A DNA stretch of 10,098 bases from Clostridiales bacterium UBA1390 (GTDB lineage Bacteria; Bacillota; Clostridia; Lachnospirales; Bianqueaceae). Shown piece after piece: positions 1 to 6,240 of the stretch (position 1 is its first letter; each line of letters starts with the position of its first letter). The position numbers and the translations under genes were made by a program. Location of the stretch: NCBI GenBank assembly GCA_002305315.1, contig DBQQ01000060.1, positions 1 through 10,098 on the forward strand. The letters are read 5' to 3'. Under the pieces are notes generated by a model. It saw only the letters and a list, made by a program, of their open reading frames with translations. It ran no database searches and was not told where the DNA came from.

Positions 1-267
1 CTTCTTGTATTGCGCTTTGAGCTCACGCAGGCGTGCCTTCAGCTTCTGTCGTTCTGAGTACAACTCAAGATAGTGCGCTTCTTGGGCGGCCTTGATTTTC
101 GTCTGTTTTCGGCCTTTGCTGGTAGACTCCTGCTTGTACAAGTACACTTTCCCCGTCTTCTTATTCTTCTTGCGGGAGAGACAGAATTCGGGGATGGCGT
201 GAAGTTCGAGCAGCGTGTGGTAGAACGAAGAAATGATATGTGCAATGTGAGATGAGAGTTTGGCCAT
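1..267 (-). CDS. Lysine-rich hypothetical protein, N-terminal 89 residues, runs off the left edge
   Basis: I do not recognise this protein. An ATG at 267-265 opens a frame that stays open for exactly 89 codons to the window edge, so the stop lies outside. Start support is strong: AAAGGGG lies 7 nt upstream, and a TTTACA/TATCAT promoter lies further up. The N-terminus (residues 5-30) looks like an amphipathic helix of the SSFYHTLLEL type. Then comes a very basic stretch (SRKKNKKTGK, residues 31-40), a short beta-like segment (VYLYKQ, 41-46), another basic stretch, and from about residue 58 a charged helix likely to form a coiled coil (ERQKLKARLRELKAQYKK). I count 16 Lys and 5 Arg in 89 residues, which would suit nucleic-acid binding, but that is inference only. 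There is no signal peptide or membrane segment. It is separated from the GH3 gene by a terminator, so it is its own transcription unit. Confidence 0.75.
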   Translation of the reverse strand, partial: MAKLSSHIAHIISSFYHTLLELHAIPEFCLSRKKNKKTGKVYLYKQESTSKGRKQTKIKAAQEAHYLELYSERQKLKARLRELKAQYKK

Positions 268-274
268 AGGATCG

Positions 275-281
275 CCCCTTT
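275..281 (-). promoter_or_regulatory. Shine-Dalgarno site of the left-edge gene
   Basis: On the minus strand the sequence reads AAAGGGG, followed by 7 nt (CGATCCT) and then the ATG at 267-265. This fixes the start of the left-edge gene. Confidence 0.8.
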
Positions 282-291
282 CGTATGTCTT

Positions 292-320
292 ATGATATCA
301 CAAAGAATACAGATTGTAAA
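292..320 (-). promoter_or_regulatory. Sigma-A-type promoter with extended -10 for the left-edge gene
   Basis: On the minus strand a -35 box TTTACA (320-315) is followed by a 17-nt spacer and a -10 box TATCAT (297-292). The -10 is preceded by TGA, giving an extended -10 (TGnTATCAT). It lies just downstream of the GH3 terminator and ahead of the Shine-Dalgarno at 281-275, leaving a short leader of about 20 nt. The position, spacing and hexamers agree with a vegetative promoter. No operator-like repeat is evident. Confidence 0.7.
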
Positions 321-348
321 GATAGAATACGCGAGGGACGGATATTGC

Positions 349-391
349 AAAAAGAAAAGAACCACCCTTTATCTAGTGGATAAAGGATGGT
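349..391 (-). terminator. Rho-independent terminator of the GH3 gene
   Basis: In minus-strand RNA, ACCATCCTTTATC (391-379) pairs over all 13 positions, with one G-U wobble, with GATAAAGGGTGGT (373-361) around a 5-nt loop. It is followed by a T-rich tract TCTTTTCTTTTT (360-349). It begins 13 nt after the GH3 stop codon and separates GH3 from the left-edge gene. Confidence 0.92.
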
Positions 392-403
392 CCATCCTAT
401 ATT

Positions 404-2536
404 TTACGGAAGCCAGAATGTAAAACGAAGAACCTTCTGTCCTGTCAGTTCTTCTGTCCTGTGGTCAGGTTGACCTCCGCCCACGGTGATCTCGTATTCG
501 CCGGATTCCAGCACCTTCTCTCCGTCGTTATTGACCATCATAAGATCTTCTTGACCAAGAATGAATTCGACTTCCTGCGATGCACCGGGTTCTAGCGTGA
601 TACGCTGAAATCCTCGCAGTGAACAGTTGGGAGACTCCAACACCGGGCTCTTATGAATCATATAGAGCTGTACAACCTCGTCTCCTTTCATTGTCCCCTG
701 GTTCGTCACTCGCACCCTGACATGCAGCTTGCTATCCTGCCAATAGGGGAATTCCACGGCATCGTATCGATAGGTATTGTATGACAATCCATATCCAAAA
801 GGATACAGGGCATCATTCTTCATGTAACGATAGGTTCGACCCGTCATGCGATAATCCGTGAATTCCGGCAATTCCTCTATGGTTCTGTAAAACGTTACCG
901 GCAATCGCCCCGCAGGACTGTACTCCCCAAAGAGCAGTTCAGCTATCGCCTGGCCACCGCGGGATCCGGGATACCAGGCCTGAATGATCGCCGCGCATCT
1001 CTCCTCCGCCAGATTCAAATCCATGGCGCTGCCAGTCATATTGACCAGAATCACCGGCTTATCTCCCGCCGCATCCAGCACTTCTCTCAGCAGTCTCTCC
1101 TGCTGCCCAGGGAACTTCAGATCTGGCTTGTCTCCGCTTCCATAGGTATTCGACTGATGTCGTTCTTCCCCCTCCAGCGTATCATCCAGTCCCAGGCAGA
1201 CCACCACGACGTCCGAATGTCTGGCTAATCCTGTGGCTTCATAGATATACTGGTTCTCATCGGAATGATGCTTTTCGTGGAATAAAACACATCCCAGCGA
1301 ATATGCCACTTCCACATCCGTTCCTACTAAATAGTTTTGAATTCCTTCCAACACGGTAGTATATCGATCTGCATCCCCGTAATAATTCCCCTTTAATGCC
1401 TCCCTGCTATCCGCATTCGGACCAATCACAGCGATTCGCCGAAGCTTGGATGGGCAAAGTGGCAGTACATGATCGTTCTTTAAAAGAACCAGAGATTTAC
1501 GAGCTGCTCTCAGATTCTTTTCCTGATGGGCCTTCGTATTGTTGGCTGACACCGGGATCGCCGCATAAGGCACGTGCTCTGGCTGATCAAACATCCCCAG
1601 CTTCATCCGCGTGATCAGGAGTCGCAGCAGCGAACGATCCACATCTTCTTCTGTGATCCGTCCCTCATCCAGAGCCGCCTGCAGATGCAGATAGACAATG
1701 CCGCAGTTGACATCACAGCCCGCCTTAAGCGCCACCGCCGCAGACTCCGGTGCGGTGGCCGTCACATGATGATGCGTATGGAAATCCATGATCGCCCAGC
1801 AGTCTGAAACCACATGTCCCTGGAATCCCCATGTATCCCGCAGGATCTTCTGCAGAAGCGTCGGACTGCCACAGCAGGGTTCCCCATTCGTCCTATTATA
1901 GGCACCCATCACCGCCTCCACATGCCCTTCCTTCACACATGCCTCAAAAGCTGGCAAATAGGTTTCCCACAGATCTTTCTGACTGACCTGCGCGTCAAAC
2001 TCATGACGAAGACCTTCTGGCCCGCTATGTACCGCATAATGTTTCGCGCAGGCTGCCGTCTTCAAATATTTAGGATCATCTCCCTGCAGTCCCTTCACAA
2101 AGGCCACACCCAATCGAGAAGTCAGGTAGGGATCTTCCCCATAGGTCTCGTGTCCTCTTCCCCAACGAGGATCCCGGAAGATATTTACATTGGGCGACCA
2201 AAATGTCAGCCCCTTATAAATGCCGCGGTCTCCTTCTTCCGAATACGCCTTATACTTGGCTCGTCCCTCCGTGGCTATGATATCGGCAATCTCATAGAGT
2301 TCCTGATCGTCAAACATGGCAGCCAACCCAATCGCCTGCGGAAACATCGTCGCCGTCCCTGCCCGGGCCACTCCATGCAACGCCTCATTCCACCAGTTAT
2401 AGGCTGGAATCCCCAAACGTTCAATCGGCTGCGACTGATAGGTCATCTGACTCAGTTTCTCTTCCAGCGTCATACGGCTTAACAAGTCTTTTGCCCTTTC
2501 CTCAAAGGATAAGGATTCATCACGATATTTTTCCAT
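404..2536 (-). CDS. Glycoside hydrolase family 3, beta-xylosidase/beta-glucosidase type, cytoplasmic
   Basis: GH3 enzymes release non-reducing-end glucose, xylose or arabinose from beta-linked oligosaccharides by a retaining mechanism. The 710-residue product has the usual three parts: a TIM barrel (about 25-310), an alpha/beta sandwich (about 345-550) and a fibronectin III-like domain (about 605-690, GDEVVQLY and LRGFQRITLEPG). The nucleophile is Asp245 in VVSDCWAIMDF. The Cys after SD, plus NWWNEALHGVARAG and FRDPRWGRGHETYGEDPYL, resemble the xylosidase-type branch more than SDW beta-glucosidases. The likely acid/base is Glu455 in LEGEE, and AKHYA (164-168) is the substrate-binding KH motif. 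There is no signal peptide or PA14 insert, so the substrate is probably an imported oligosaccharide. The frame stays open upstream to 2635, but that part overlaps the tRNA. ATG 2536 has GGGGG 7 nt upstream; ATG 2542 is the alternative. Family is certain, substrate is not. Confidence 0.93.
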   Translation of the reverse strand: MEKYRDESLSFEERAKDLLSRMTLEEKLSQMTYQSQPIERLGIPAYNWWNEALHGVARAGTATMFPQAIGLAAMFDDQELYEIADIIATEGRAKYKAYSEEGDRGIYKGLTFWSPNVNIFRDPRWGRGHETYGEDPYLTSRLGVAFVKGLQGDDPKYLKTAACAKHYAVHSGPEGLRHEFDAQVSQKDLWETYLPAFEACVKEGHVEAVMGAYNRTNGEPCCGSPTLLQKILRDTWGFQGHVVSDCWAIMDFHTHHHVTATAPESAAVALKAGCDVNCGIVYLHLQAALDEGRITEEDVDRSLLRLLITRMKLGMFDQPEHVPYAAIPVSANNTKAHQEKNLRAARKSLVLLKNDHVLPLCPSKLRRIAVIGPNADSREALKGNYYGDADRYTTVLEGIQNYLVGTDVEVAYSLGCVLFHEKHHSDENQYIYEATGLARHSDVVVVCLGLDDTLEGEERHQSNTYGSGDKPDLKFPGQQERLLREVLDAAGDKPVILVNMTGSAMDLNLAEERCAAIIQAWYPGSRGGQAIAELLFGEYSPAGRLPVTFYRTIEELPEFTDYRMTGRTYRYMKNDALYPFGYGLSYNTYRYDAVEFPYWQDSKLHVRVRVTNQGTMKGDEVVQLYMIHKSPVLESPNCSLRGFQRITLEPGASQEVEFILGQEDLMMVNNDGEKVLESGEYEITVGGGQPDHRTEELTGQKVLRFTFWLP

Positions 2537-2543
2537 TTTCATA

Positions 2544-2548
2544 CCCCC
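2544..2548 (-). promoter_or_regulatory. Shine-Dalgarno site deciding the GH3 start
   Basis: GGGGG on the minus strand lies 7 nt before ATG 2536-2534 and only 1 nt before ATG 2542-2540. This favours the inner ATG (MEKYRDE...). It sits just 9 nt beyond the end of the T-tract of the tRNA terminator. Confidence 0.6.
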
Positions 2549-2557
2549 ATTGATCTT

Positions 2558-2591
2558 AAAAAAATCCCGAAAGGCAAAACCTTTCGGGATT
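2558..2591 (-). terminator. Rho-independent terminator after tRNA-Val
   Basis: In minus-strand RNA, AATCCCGAAAGG (2591-2580) pairs perfectly over 12 bp with CCTTTCGGGATT (2574-2563) around a TTTTG loop. A run of T follows down to 2558, starting within the stem. It begins 2 nt after the tRNA discriminator base. It probably ends both the tRNA transcript and any read-through from the large operon above. The GH3 ribosome site follows directly, so it could also act as a partial barrier or attenuator for GH3. Confidence 0.92.
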
Positions 2592-2593
2592 CG

Positions 2594-2667
2594 TGGGAAT
2601 AACTGGGCTCGAACCAGCGACCTCCACGATGTCAACGTGGCACTCTAACCAACTGAGCTATATTCCC
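2594..2667 (-). tRNA. tRNA-Val, anticodon GAC
   Basis: This is a full 74-nt cloverleaf. The acceptor stem GGGAATA (2667-2661) pairs with TATTCCC (2601-2595). The D arm has AGTTGGTTAGA. The anticodon stem CCACG/CGTGG encloses the loop TTGACAT with anticodon GAC, which reads GUC and GUU valine codons. The T arm has TTCGAGC. The discriminator is A (2594). The next bases are CGA, so CCA is not encoded and must be added by tRNA nucleotidyltransferase. It has its own promoter upstream and a terminator directly downstream, so it is a self-contained unit, although read-through from the GNAT gene is also possible because no terminator separates them. Confidence 0.97.
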
Positions 2668-2684
2668 AAAAGAAAACTGACCAT

Positions 2685-2713
2685 ATTATACACGATTTCT
2701 TCTGGTTTGTAAA
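2685..2713 (-). promoter_or_regulatory. Sigma-A promoter of tRNA-Val
   Basis: On the minus strand a -35 box TTTACA (2713-2708), a 17-nt spacer and a perfect -10 box TATAAT (2690-2685) are present. The start of transcription should fall around 2678, about 10 nt before the mature tRNA 5' end. It lies just after the stop codon of the GNAT gene. It is also the nearest visible promoter upstream of the GH3 gene. Confidence 0.88.
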
Positions 2714-2720
2714 GCCCTTT

Positions 2721-3245
2721 TTATAATAAATATTCCAACTGACAATCGTAGGGTTCCGCCAAAACATGCTTCTCCTGGACTTCTACTGCGTCCACACACC
2801 CAAGCCCTCGATAAAAAGCCTGTGTCTCTGCGGCAGAATGTGAGGAAATATAGAGTTTCTCTGCTCCCTGTTCTCTGGCCCAATCCGCCGCGATCTGAAA
2901 AAGAACTCTGCCGATCCCATTCCGCCGCATATCCTGGGATACGTGAATACTCGTAAGATCCCGATAATGGTTTCGACTCCCCATAGGCTCCTTCTCCACG
3001 GACACGAACCCCTTCAGCTTTCCCTCTTCTGTGAAGGCTCCGCATACCAGCCCTCCGGAATTTATGGTATTTTGGAGACATCGGACCAAAAACTGATAAT
3101 CCTCCTCGCTCCAATCATCCACAAAAGGATCCGACCTCAACACCCATTCTCCCGCTTCTTTGCGCCAGCATATATTAACGTCCTGGCGCCTTTTAAAATC
3201 TCGGAATAAATCCCGTGACACTTTTTCAATCTTTTGATATCTCAT
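2721..3245 (-). CDS. GNAT family N-acetyltransferase
   Basis: This 174-residue protein transfers an acetyl group from acetyl-CoA to an unknown amine. The GNAT core occupies about residues 60-155. Beta4 (LTSIHVSQ, 97-104) leads into the pyrophosphate-binding loop RRNGIG (107-112, matching the R/Q-x-x-G-x-G/A pattern) and its helix VLFQIAADWAREQG. Next come beta5 (KLYISS, 130-135) and the CoA-side motif ETQAFYRGLGC (140-150). The N-terminal 50 residues are charged and not diagnostic. The start ATG at 3245-3243 has AAGGAT shortly upstream, overlapping the end of the preceding sirtuin gene. It is 9 nt downstream of that gene and the last protein gene of the operon. Small GNATs act on antibiotics, metabolites, ribosomal or other proteins, and the sequence alone does not say which. 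Pairing with a deacetylase is suggestive only. Confidence 0.9.
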   Translation of the reverse strand: MRYQKIEKVSRDLFRDFKRRQDVNICWRKEAGEWVLRSDPFVDDWSEEDYQFLVRCLQNTINSGGLVCGAFTEEGKLKGFVSVEKEPMGSRNHYRDLTSIHVSQDMRRNGIGRVLFQIAADWAREQGAEKLYISSHSAAETQAFYRGLGCVDAVEVQEKHVLAEPYDCQLEYLL

Positions 3246-3254
3246 ACTATCCTT

Positions 3255-3986
3255 TTAAAATGTAATCTCCTGAAAAACTTCTCCAATGTTCTCATGCAGC
3301 ACCAGATCGGCCTCCTGATCCCACGGCGTACGATCCCGATTCACCAACACCAGGTGCTTTCCCTGAAAATACGTTAAAAGTCCTGCCGCTGGATATACAT
3401 TAAGCGATGTACCTCCTACGATCATCAGATCGGCTTTCCGAATGGCTTCCACGCTCTGAGTCAGCAGTGCCGAATCCAGCCCTTCTTCATATAAGACCAC
3501 GTCTGGCTTAATCTGCCCGCCGCAGGCGGGACATCTCGGCACGCCCGTCGTCTCCGTTATGATGGACACATCATATTTTTTGCCGCACCGCATACAAGTA
3601 TTTCTCAGGACGGAGCCATGTAACTCGTATACGGTTCTGCTCCCTGCCTTCTGATGCAATCCATCTATATTCTGCGTGATAACAGCCGCCAGATTGCCGC
3701 GCCGTTCCCATTCTGCCAGGGCTTTGTGCGCCGGATTGGGCTGTGCCTCGGGATATATCAGATTCTCCCGATAATACGCATAGAAAACCTCTGGACGCTC
3801 CAGGAAAAAGTGATGGGACAAGATCTCTTCCGGATCGGCCCCATACTGGTTCCGTGCTCTATAAATTCCATTCTCTGAGCGAAAATCCGGGATTCCGCTT
3901 TCCGTAGATACACCGGCTCCCCCGAAAAAGACTGCATTTCTGCTTTCCGACAACCATTCTTTCAGGCACTGTCTTGTCTCCATCAT
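3255..3986 (-). CDS. cobB: NAD-dependent protein deacylase, sirtuin (Sir2/CobB family)
   Basis: Sirtuins remove acyl groups from lysine using NAD+, giving nicotinamide and O-acyl-ADP-ribose; this one should be cytoplasmic. The 243 residues carry the full set of motifs: GAGVSTESGIPDFRS (23-37) for NAD binding, TQNIDGLH (104-111), the catalytic His123 in ELHGS, four zinc cysteines (131, 134, 152, 155) as two CxxC pairs, and GGTSL (191-195). PDFR, rather than the altered residues of class III desuccinylases, suggests a general deacetylase. The segment KPDVVLYEEGLD (160-171) replaces the more common VVxFGE, but aligns with it. The start is ATG ATG at 3986, 1 nt after the rluD-type stop, with AGGAG 5 nt upstream inside that gene, so translation is probably coupled. 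The next gene is an acetyltransferase. Symbol by family; srtN or npdA would also be defensible. Confidence 0.95.
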   Translation of the reverse strand: MMETRQCLKEWLSESRNAVFFGGAGVSTESGIPDFRSENGIYRARNQYGADPEEILSHHFFLERPEVFYAYYRENLIYPEAQPNPAHKALAEWERRGNLAAVITQNIDGLHQKAGSRTVYELHGSVLRNTCMRCGKKYDVSIITETTGVPRCPACGGQIKPDVVLYEEGLDSALLTQSVEAIRKADLMIVGGTSLNVYPAAGLLTYFQGKHLVLVNRDRTPWDQEADLVLHENIGEVFQEITF

Positions 3987-3987
3987 C

Positions 3988-4947
3988 TCATCTCCTATTC
4001 TGTCTTAGCACATGCAGGATCCGCGCAAAATAGTCCGGCAGCGGAATCTCAAAATGCTTGTACTCCCCCGTAATCGGATGCTCGAATCCCAGCACTTTAG
4101 CGACAAGGATCTGCCCTGCCAAGTCCTCTTGCGAGATTCCCCGCAGGAGCGACTTATCCTGACCGCTCAGTCCACCAGGCCCGTATAAAGGATCCCCCAG
4201 CAATGGATGTCCCATACTTTTCATATGTACTCGGATCTGATGCGTACGCCCGGTCTCCAGGCGCGCTTCTACATACGTAAAGGCGCCGAATCGTTCTAAG
4301 ACTCGCCAATGCGTAACGGCCCGCCTGCCATCCGGACGAATCGCCATCTTTTTTCGATCCTGCTCTGAGCGTCCCAAAGGCGCACTGATCGTTCCCTCTT
4401 CTTCTTTTGGATTTCCATACACGATCGCATGATACACCCGTTCGATGTCGTGTACTTTCAGACGATCCGCCATCCCCTGATGCGCTCTGTCCGTCTTGCA
4501 AACGACCAGGAGCCCTGACGTATCTTTATCGATACGATGTACGATTCCGGGCCGCGCTACGCCATTGATCCCTGACAACGCTCCTTCAAAATGATACAGA
4601 AGCCCATTGACCAGCGTACCACTGTAATGTCCAGGAGCCGGATGCACCACCATACCCCGCGGCTTATTCACCACCAGAAGATCCTCGTCCTCATACACAA
4701 TCTCCAGCGGTATATTTTCTGGCCGAATATCCAGCGGTTCCGGCGGGGGCAGCGTAATCATCAGATGATCTCCCTCCGCCACCTTTTCACTATTTTTCGC
4801 CGTCTGTCCGTTTCTTGTGATATTCCCCTGGGATAATAGTTTCTGAATTCTGGACCTAGACAATTCCGGCAGCTCTCCCGATAAAAACTTGTCTAGCCGA
4901 CTGCCCGCCTCTTCTTTTTCTACCCGAATGTTGAGTATCTCATCCAT
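3988..4947 (-). CDS. rluD: 23S rRNA pseudouridine synthase, RluA/RluD family (YlyB-like)
   Basis: The enzyme isomerises uridines in 23S rRNA to pseudouridine. The 319 residues start with an S4 RNA-binding domain (about 14-65, SRLDKFLSGELPELSRSRI). The catalytic domain follows (about 85-300) with LLVVNKPRGMVVHPAPGH and the signature GIVHRIDKDTSGLLVVCKT. Catalytic Asp140 lies in HRID, and ETGRTHQIRVHMKSMGHPLLGDPLYG is the conserved motif III region. Length is normal for the family. The ATG at 4947 overlaps the end of lspA by 8 nt, and the same lspA-rluD-type order occurs in Bacillus (lspA-ylyB), supporting the assignment. Which uridines it modifies cannot be read from the sequence, so RluD-type is safer than strict RluD orthology. 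Confidence 0.95.
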   Translation of the reverse strand: MDEILNIRVEKEEAGSRLDKFLSGELPELSRSRIQKLLSQGNITRNGQTAKNSEKVAEGDHLMITLPPPEPLDIRPENIPLEIVYEDEDLLVVNKPRGMVVHPAPGHYSGTLVNGLLYHFEGALSGINGVARPGIVHRIDKDTSGLLVVCKTDRAHQGMADRLKVHDIERVYHAIVYGNPKEEEGTISAPLGRSEQDRKKMAIRPDGRRAVTHWRVLERFGAFTYVEARLETGRTHQIRVHMKSMGHPLLGDPLYGPGGLSGQDKSLLRGISQEDLAGQILVAKVLGFEHPITGEYKHFEIPLPDYFARILHVLRQNRR

Positions 4948-5455
4948 TCTGCGAATCTTCTTTCTTCTGATTATGTCCCATCAACGAATCCAGCAGATGA
5001 GGCCGAAATGCCAATATAAGAAATACCAAAATCCCACCTACCACTACAAAGCAGTCCGCCAGATTAAAAACAGGGAATCGGAACCAATAAAATTCAAACA
5101 TGTCCACCACAAAACCACGGAAAATCCGATCGATTTGATTTCCCACAGCTCCCGCCAGGATCAGCGTATAACAAACGTGAAGCAGCCAATATCGTTTTCC
5201 TCCCGGCACTTTACGATAAAGGTACAAAAGCGCCGCTGTGACCGCAATCAAAATCACGGTTAGAAATACCGTCTGTCCCTGTAGAATTCCAAAAGCGGCC
5301 CCTCGATTCTCCACATAAGTAAAGCGAAAGACCCCCGGAATCAGATTGATTACGGTTCCATCCGCCAGTGTCTCGAGAGCCCACCATTTTACAAGTTGAT
5401 CTGCCCCTACCAAAATCAATGCCGCCAGAAGCAGCATGAAATATCGTTTCTTCAT
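4940..5455 (-). CDS. lspA: Lipoprotein signal peptidase II (prolipoprotein signal peptidase)
   Basis: LspA is an aspartyl protease of the cytoplasmic membrane that removes the signal peptide of diacylglyceryl-modified prolipoproteins just before the lipid-bearing cysteine. The 171 residues have four hydrophobic segments: about 5-24, 62-80, 90-104 and 129-150. Conserved blocks are GADQLVKWW (17-25), YVENRGAAFG (47-56), GAVGNQIDRIFRGFVVDM (102-119) and FNLADCFVVVGG (130-141). The catalytic pair should be Asp118 (VVDM) and Asp134 (NLAD). GNQIDR has Q where L is common. The C-terminal tail is polar. ATG 5455 follows the ylmH stop by 22 nt with AGAGGA about 8 nt upstream. It overlaps the next gene by 8 nt. 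A probable client, the TPR lipoprotein, is encoded upstream in the same run. Confidence 0.97.
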   Translation of the reverse strand: MKKRYFMLLLAALILVGADQLVKWWALETLADGTVINLIPGVFRFTYVENRGAAFGILQGQTVFLTVILIAVTAALLYLYRKVPGGKRYWLLHVCYTLILAGAVGNQIDRIFRGFVVDMFEFYWFRFPVFNLADCFVVVGGILVFLILAFRPHLLDSLMGHNQKKEDSQNG

Positions 5456-5477
5456 CTCTTATATCCTCTTCATGCCA

Positions 5478-6239
5478 TTATCCAAAACGTTCTGCCCGAA
5501 CCTGAATGCGCCCAGACTTCGATGTGCCAGTCATTCCCTTCAGCTTCAGCCGTCCTTTTCCGCGCACCGTCAATAATGCCTCTTCTCCCACCACCTGGTC
5601 TGTCTTACCGCACAGATGATGATCGATCTGCACTCTGCCTGCTCGAATCAAATCGGCCGCATCTCCCCGCCCCATACCAAAACCACGGCTCAAAACCGCA
5701 TCCAAACGAAGGGAGGCCACACTGATTACAAGCTCTTTTCCATGTGGTATCACATCTTCCAAGCTCCCATCATACCTCTGAACATCCACCGGAACATGGC
5801 CTACCTCCCGTAGATTCTCCATAAGGAAAACCGCCATCTCCTCACAGACGAAGATCAGCGCCCCTTCTTCCCGCACCAAAATATCGCCTGTCTTTCTCCT
5901 GTCGATCCCACATCCGAGAATGGAGCCCAAGTAGTCTCGATGCTGCGGTGGTTTTCTGACAAACTGCGCACCCCGCGGACGAATTTCCAGACAACAAATC
6001 GGAAAGGTCGTCTGCTCTTCATAGAAAAACGGGGGACAGAAGGAGGCCATTCTTCGCTCGGCCCCCTCGTATCCTCCGTTATATTCTACCCTTACGGATA
6101 CATGCTTTTCTAAATCATACAGCAACTCCTGCTGGGCCGTATCCAAAAAATCCGAATACATGGGAATACTGTACGTTTCCGCCTGTCTTGCCAGGTCCAT
6201 CAAATGGCTCTTCAGCCATTTCTCTTCCCCCTGCGCCAC
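5478..6239 (-). CDS. ylmH: S4-domain RNA-binding protein YlmH/RqcP, GTG start
   Basis: YlmH (RqcP) of Firmicutes binds stalled 50S subunits and works with RqcH in C-terminal alanine tailing during ribosome quality control; it is also long known as a division-cluster gene. The 253-residue product has an N-terminal domain with ETYSIPMYSDFLD (21-33) and a middle domain with HRDYLGSILGCGIDRRKTGDI (100-120). The C-terminal S4 domain covers about 177-233 (LRLDAVLSRGFGMGRGDAADLIRAGRVQID onward). The frame is open further upstream to an ATG at 6317, but that would overlap sepF by 77 nt. GTG 6239-6237 is preferred: GGAG lies 7 nt upstream in the end of sepF, the sepF stop is 1 nt away, and the predicted N-terminus (EEKWLKSHLMDLA) looks like other family members. 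Confidence 0.92.
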   Translation of the reverse strand: MAQGEEKWLKSHLMDLARQAETYSIPMYSDFLDTAQQELLYDLEKHVSVRVEYNGGYEGAERRMASFCPPFFYEEQTTFPICCLEIRPRGAQFVRKPPQHRDYLGSILGCGIDRRKTGDILVREEGALIFVCEEMAVFLMENLREVGHVPVDVQRYDGSLEDVIPHGKELVISVASLRLDAVLSRGFGMGRGDAADLIRAGRVQIDHHLCGKTDQVVGEEALLTVRGKGRLKLKGMTGTSKSGRIQVRAERFG

Positions 6240-6240
6240 C

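Noticed and set aside
39..365. 108-codon minus-strand frame at the left edge
   Set aside because: It starts upstream of the promoter and overlaps, in another frame, the left-edge gene that has proper promoter and ribosome site.
1814..2482. 222-codon open frame on the plus strand
   Set aside because: It lies wholly opposite the well-supported GH3 gene, has no recognisable domain and no convincing ribosome site. The other plus-strand open frames in the window (for example 7009-7737 and 8050-8775) are shadows of the same kind.
2594..2615. tRNA 3' end as an integration site for a mobile island carrying GH3 and the left-edge gene
   Set aside because: No integrase and no second copy of the tRNA 3' segment is present in the window. 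The intact terminator and the GH3 gene look resident.
2630..2635. Perfect TTGACA (-35 consensus) within tRNA-Val as a possible GH3 promoter
   Set aside because: It is the anticodon loop. The bases 16-18 nt downstream (around TCGAGC) do not resemble a -10 box.
2686..3114. 142-codon minus-strand frame overlapping the GNAT gene
   Set aside because: It is a frame-shifted reading of the acetyltransferase and runs into the tRNA promoter. The GNAT frame carries the family motifs.
3516..3530. GC-rich inverted repeat CCCGCC-GCA-GGCGGG
   Set aside because: It lies inside the sirtuin zinc-finger codons, has a short stem and no T-run after it, so it is not a terminator.
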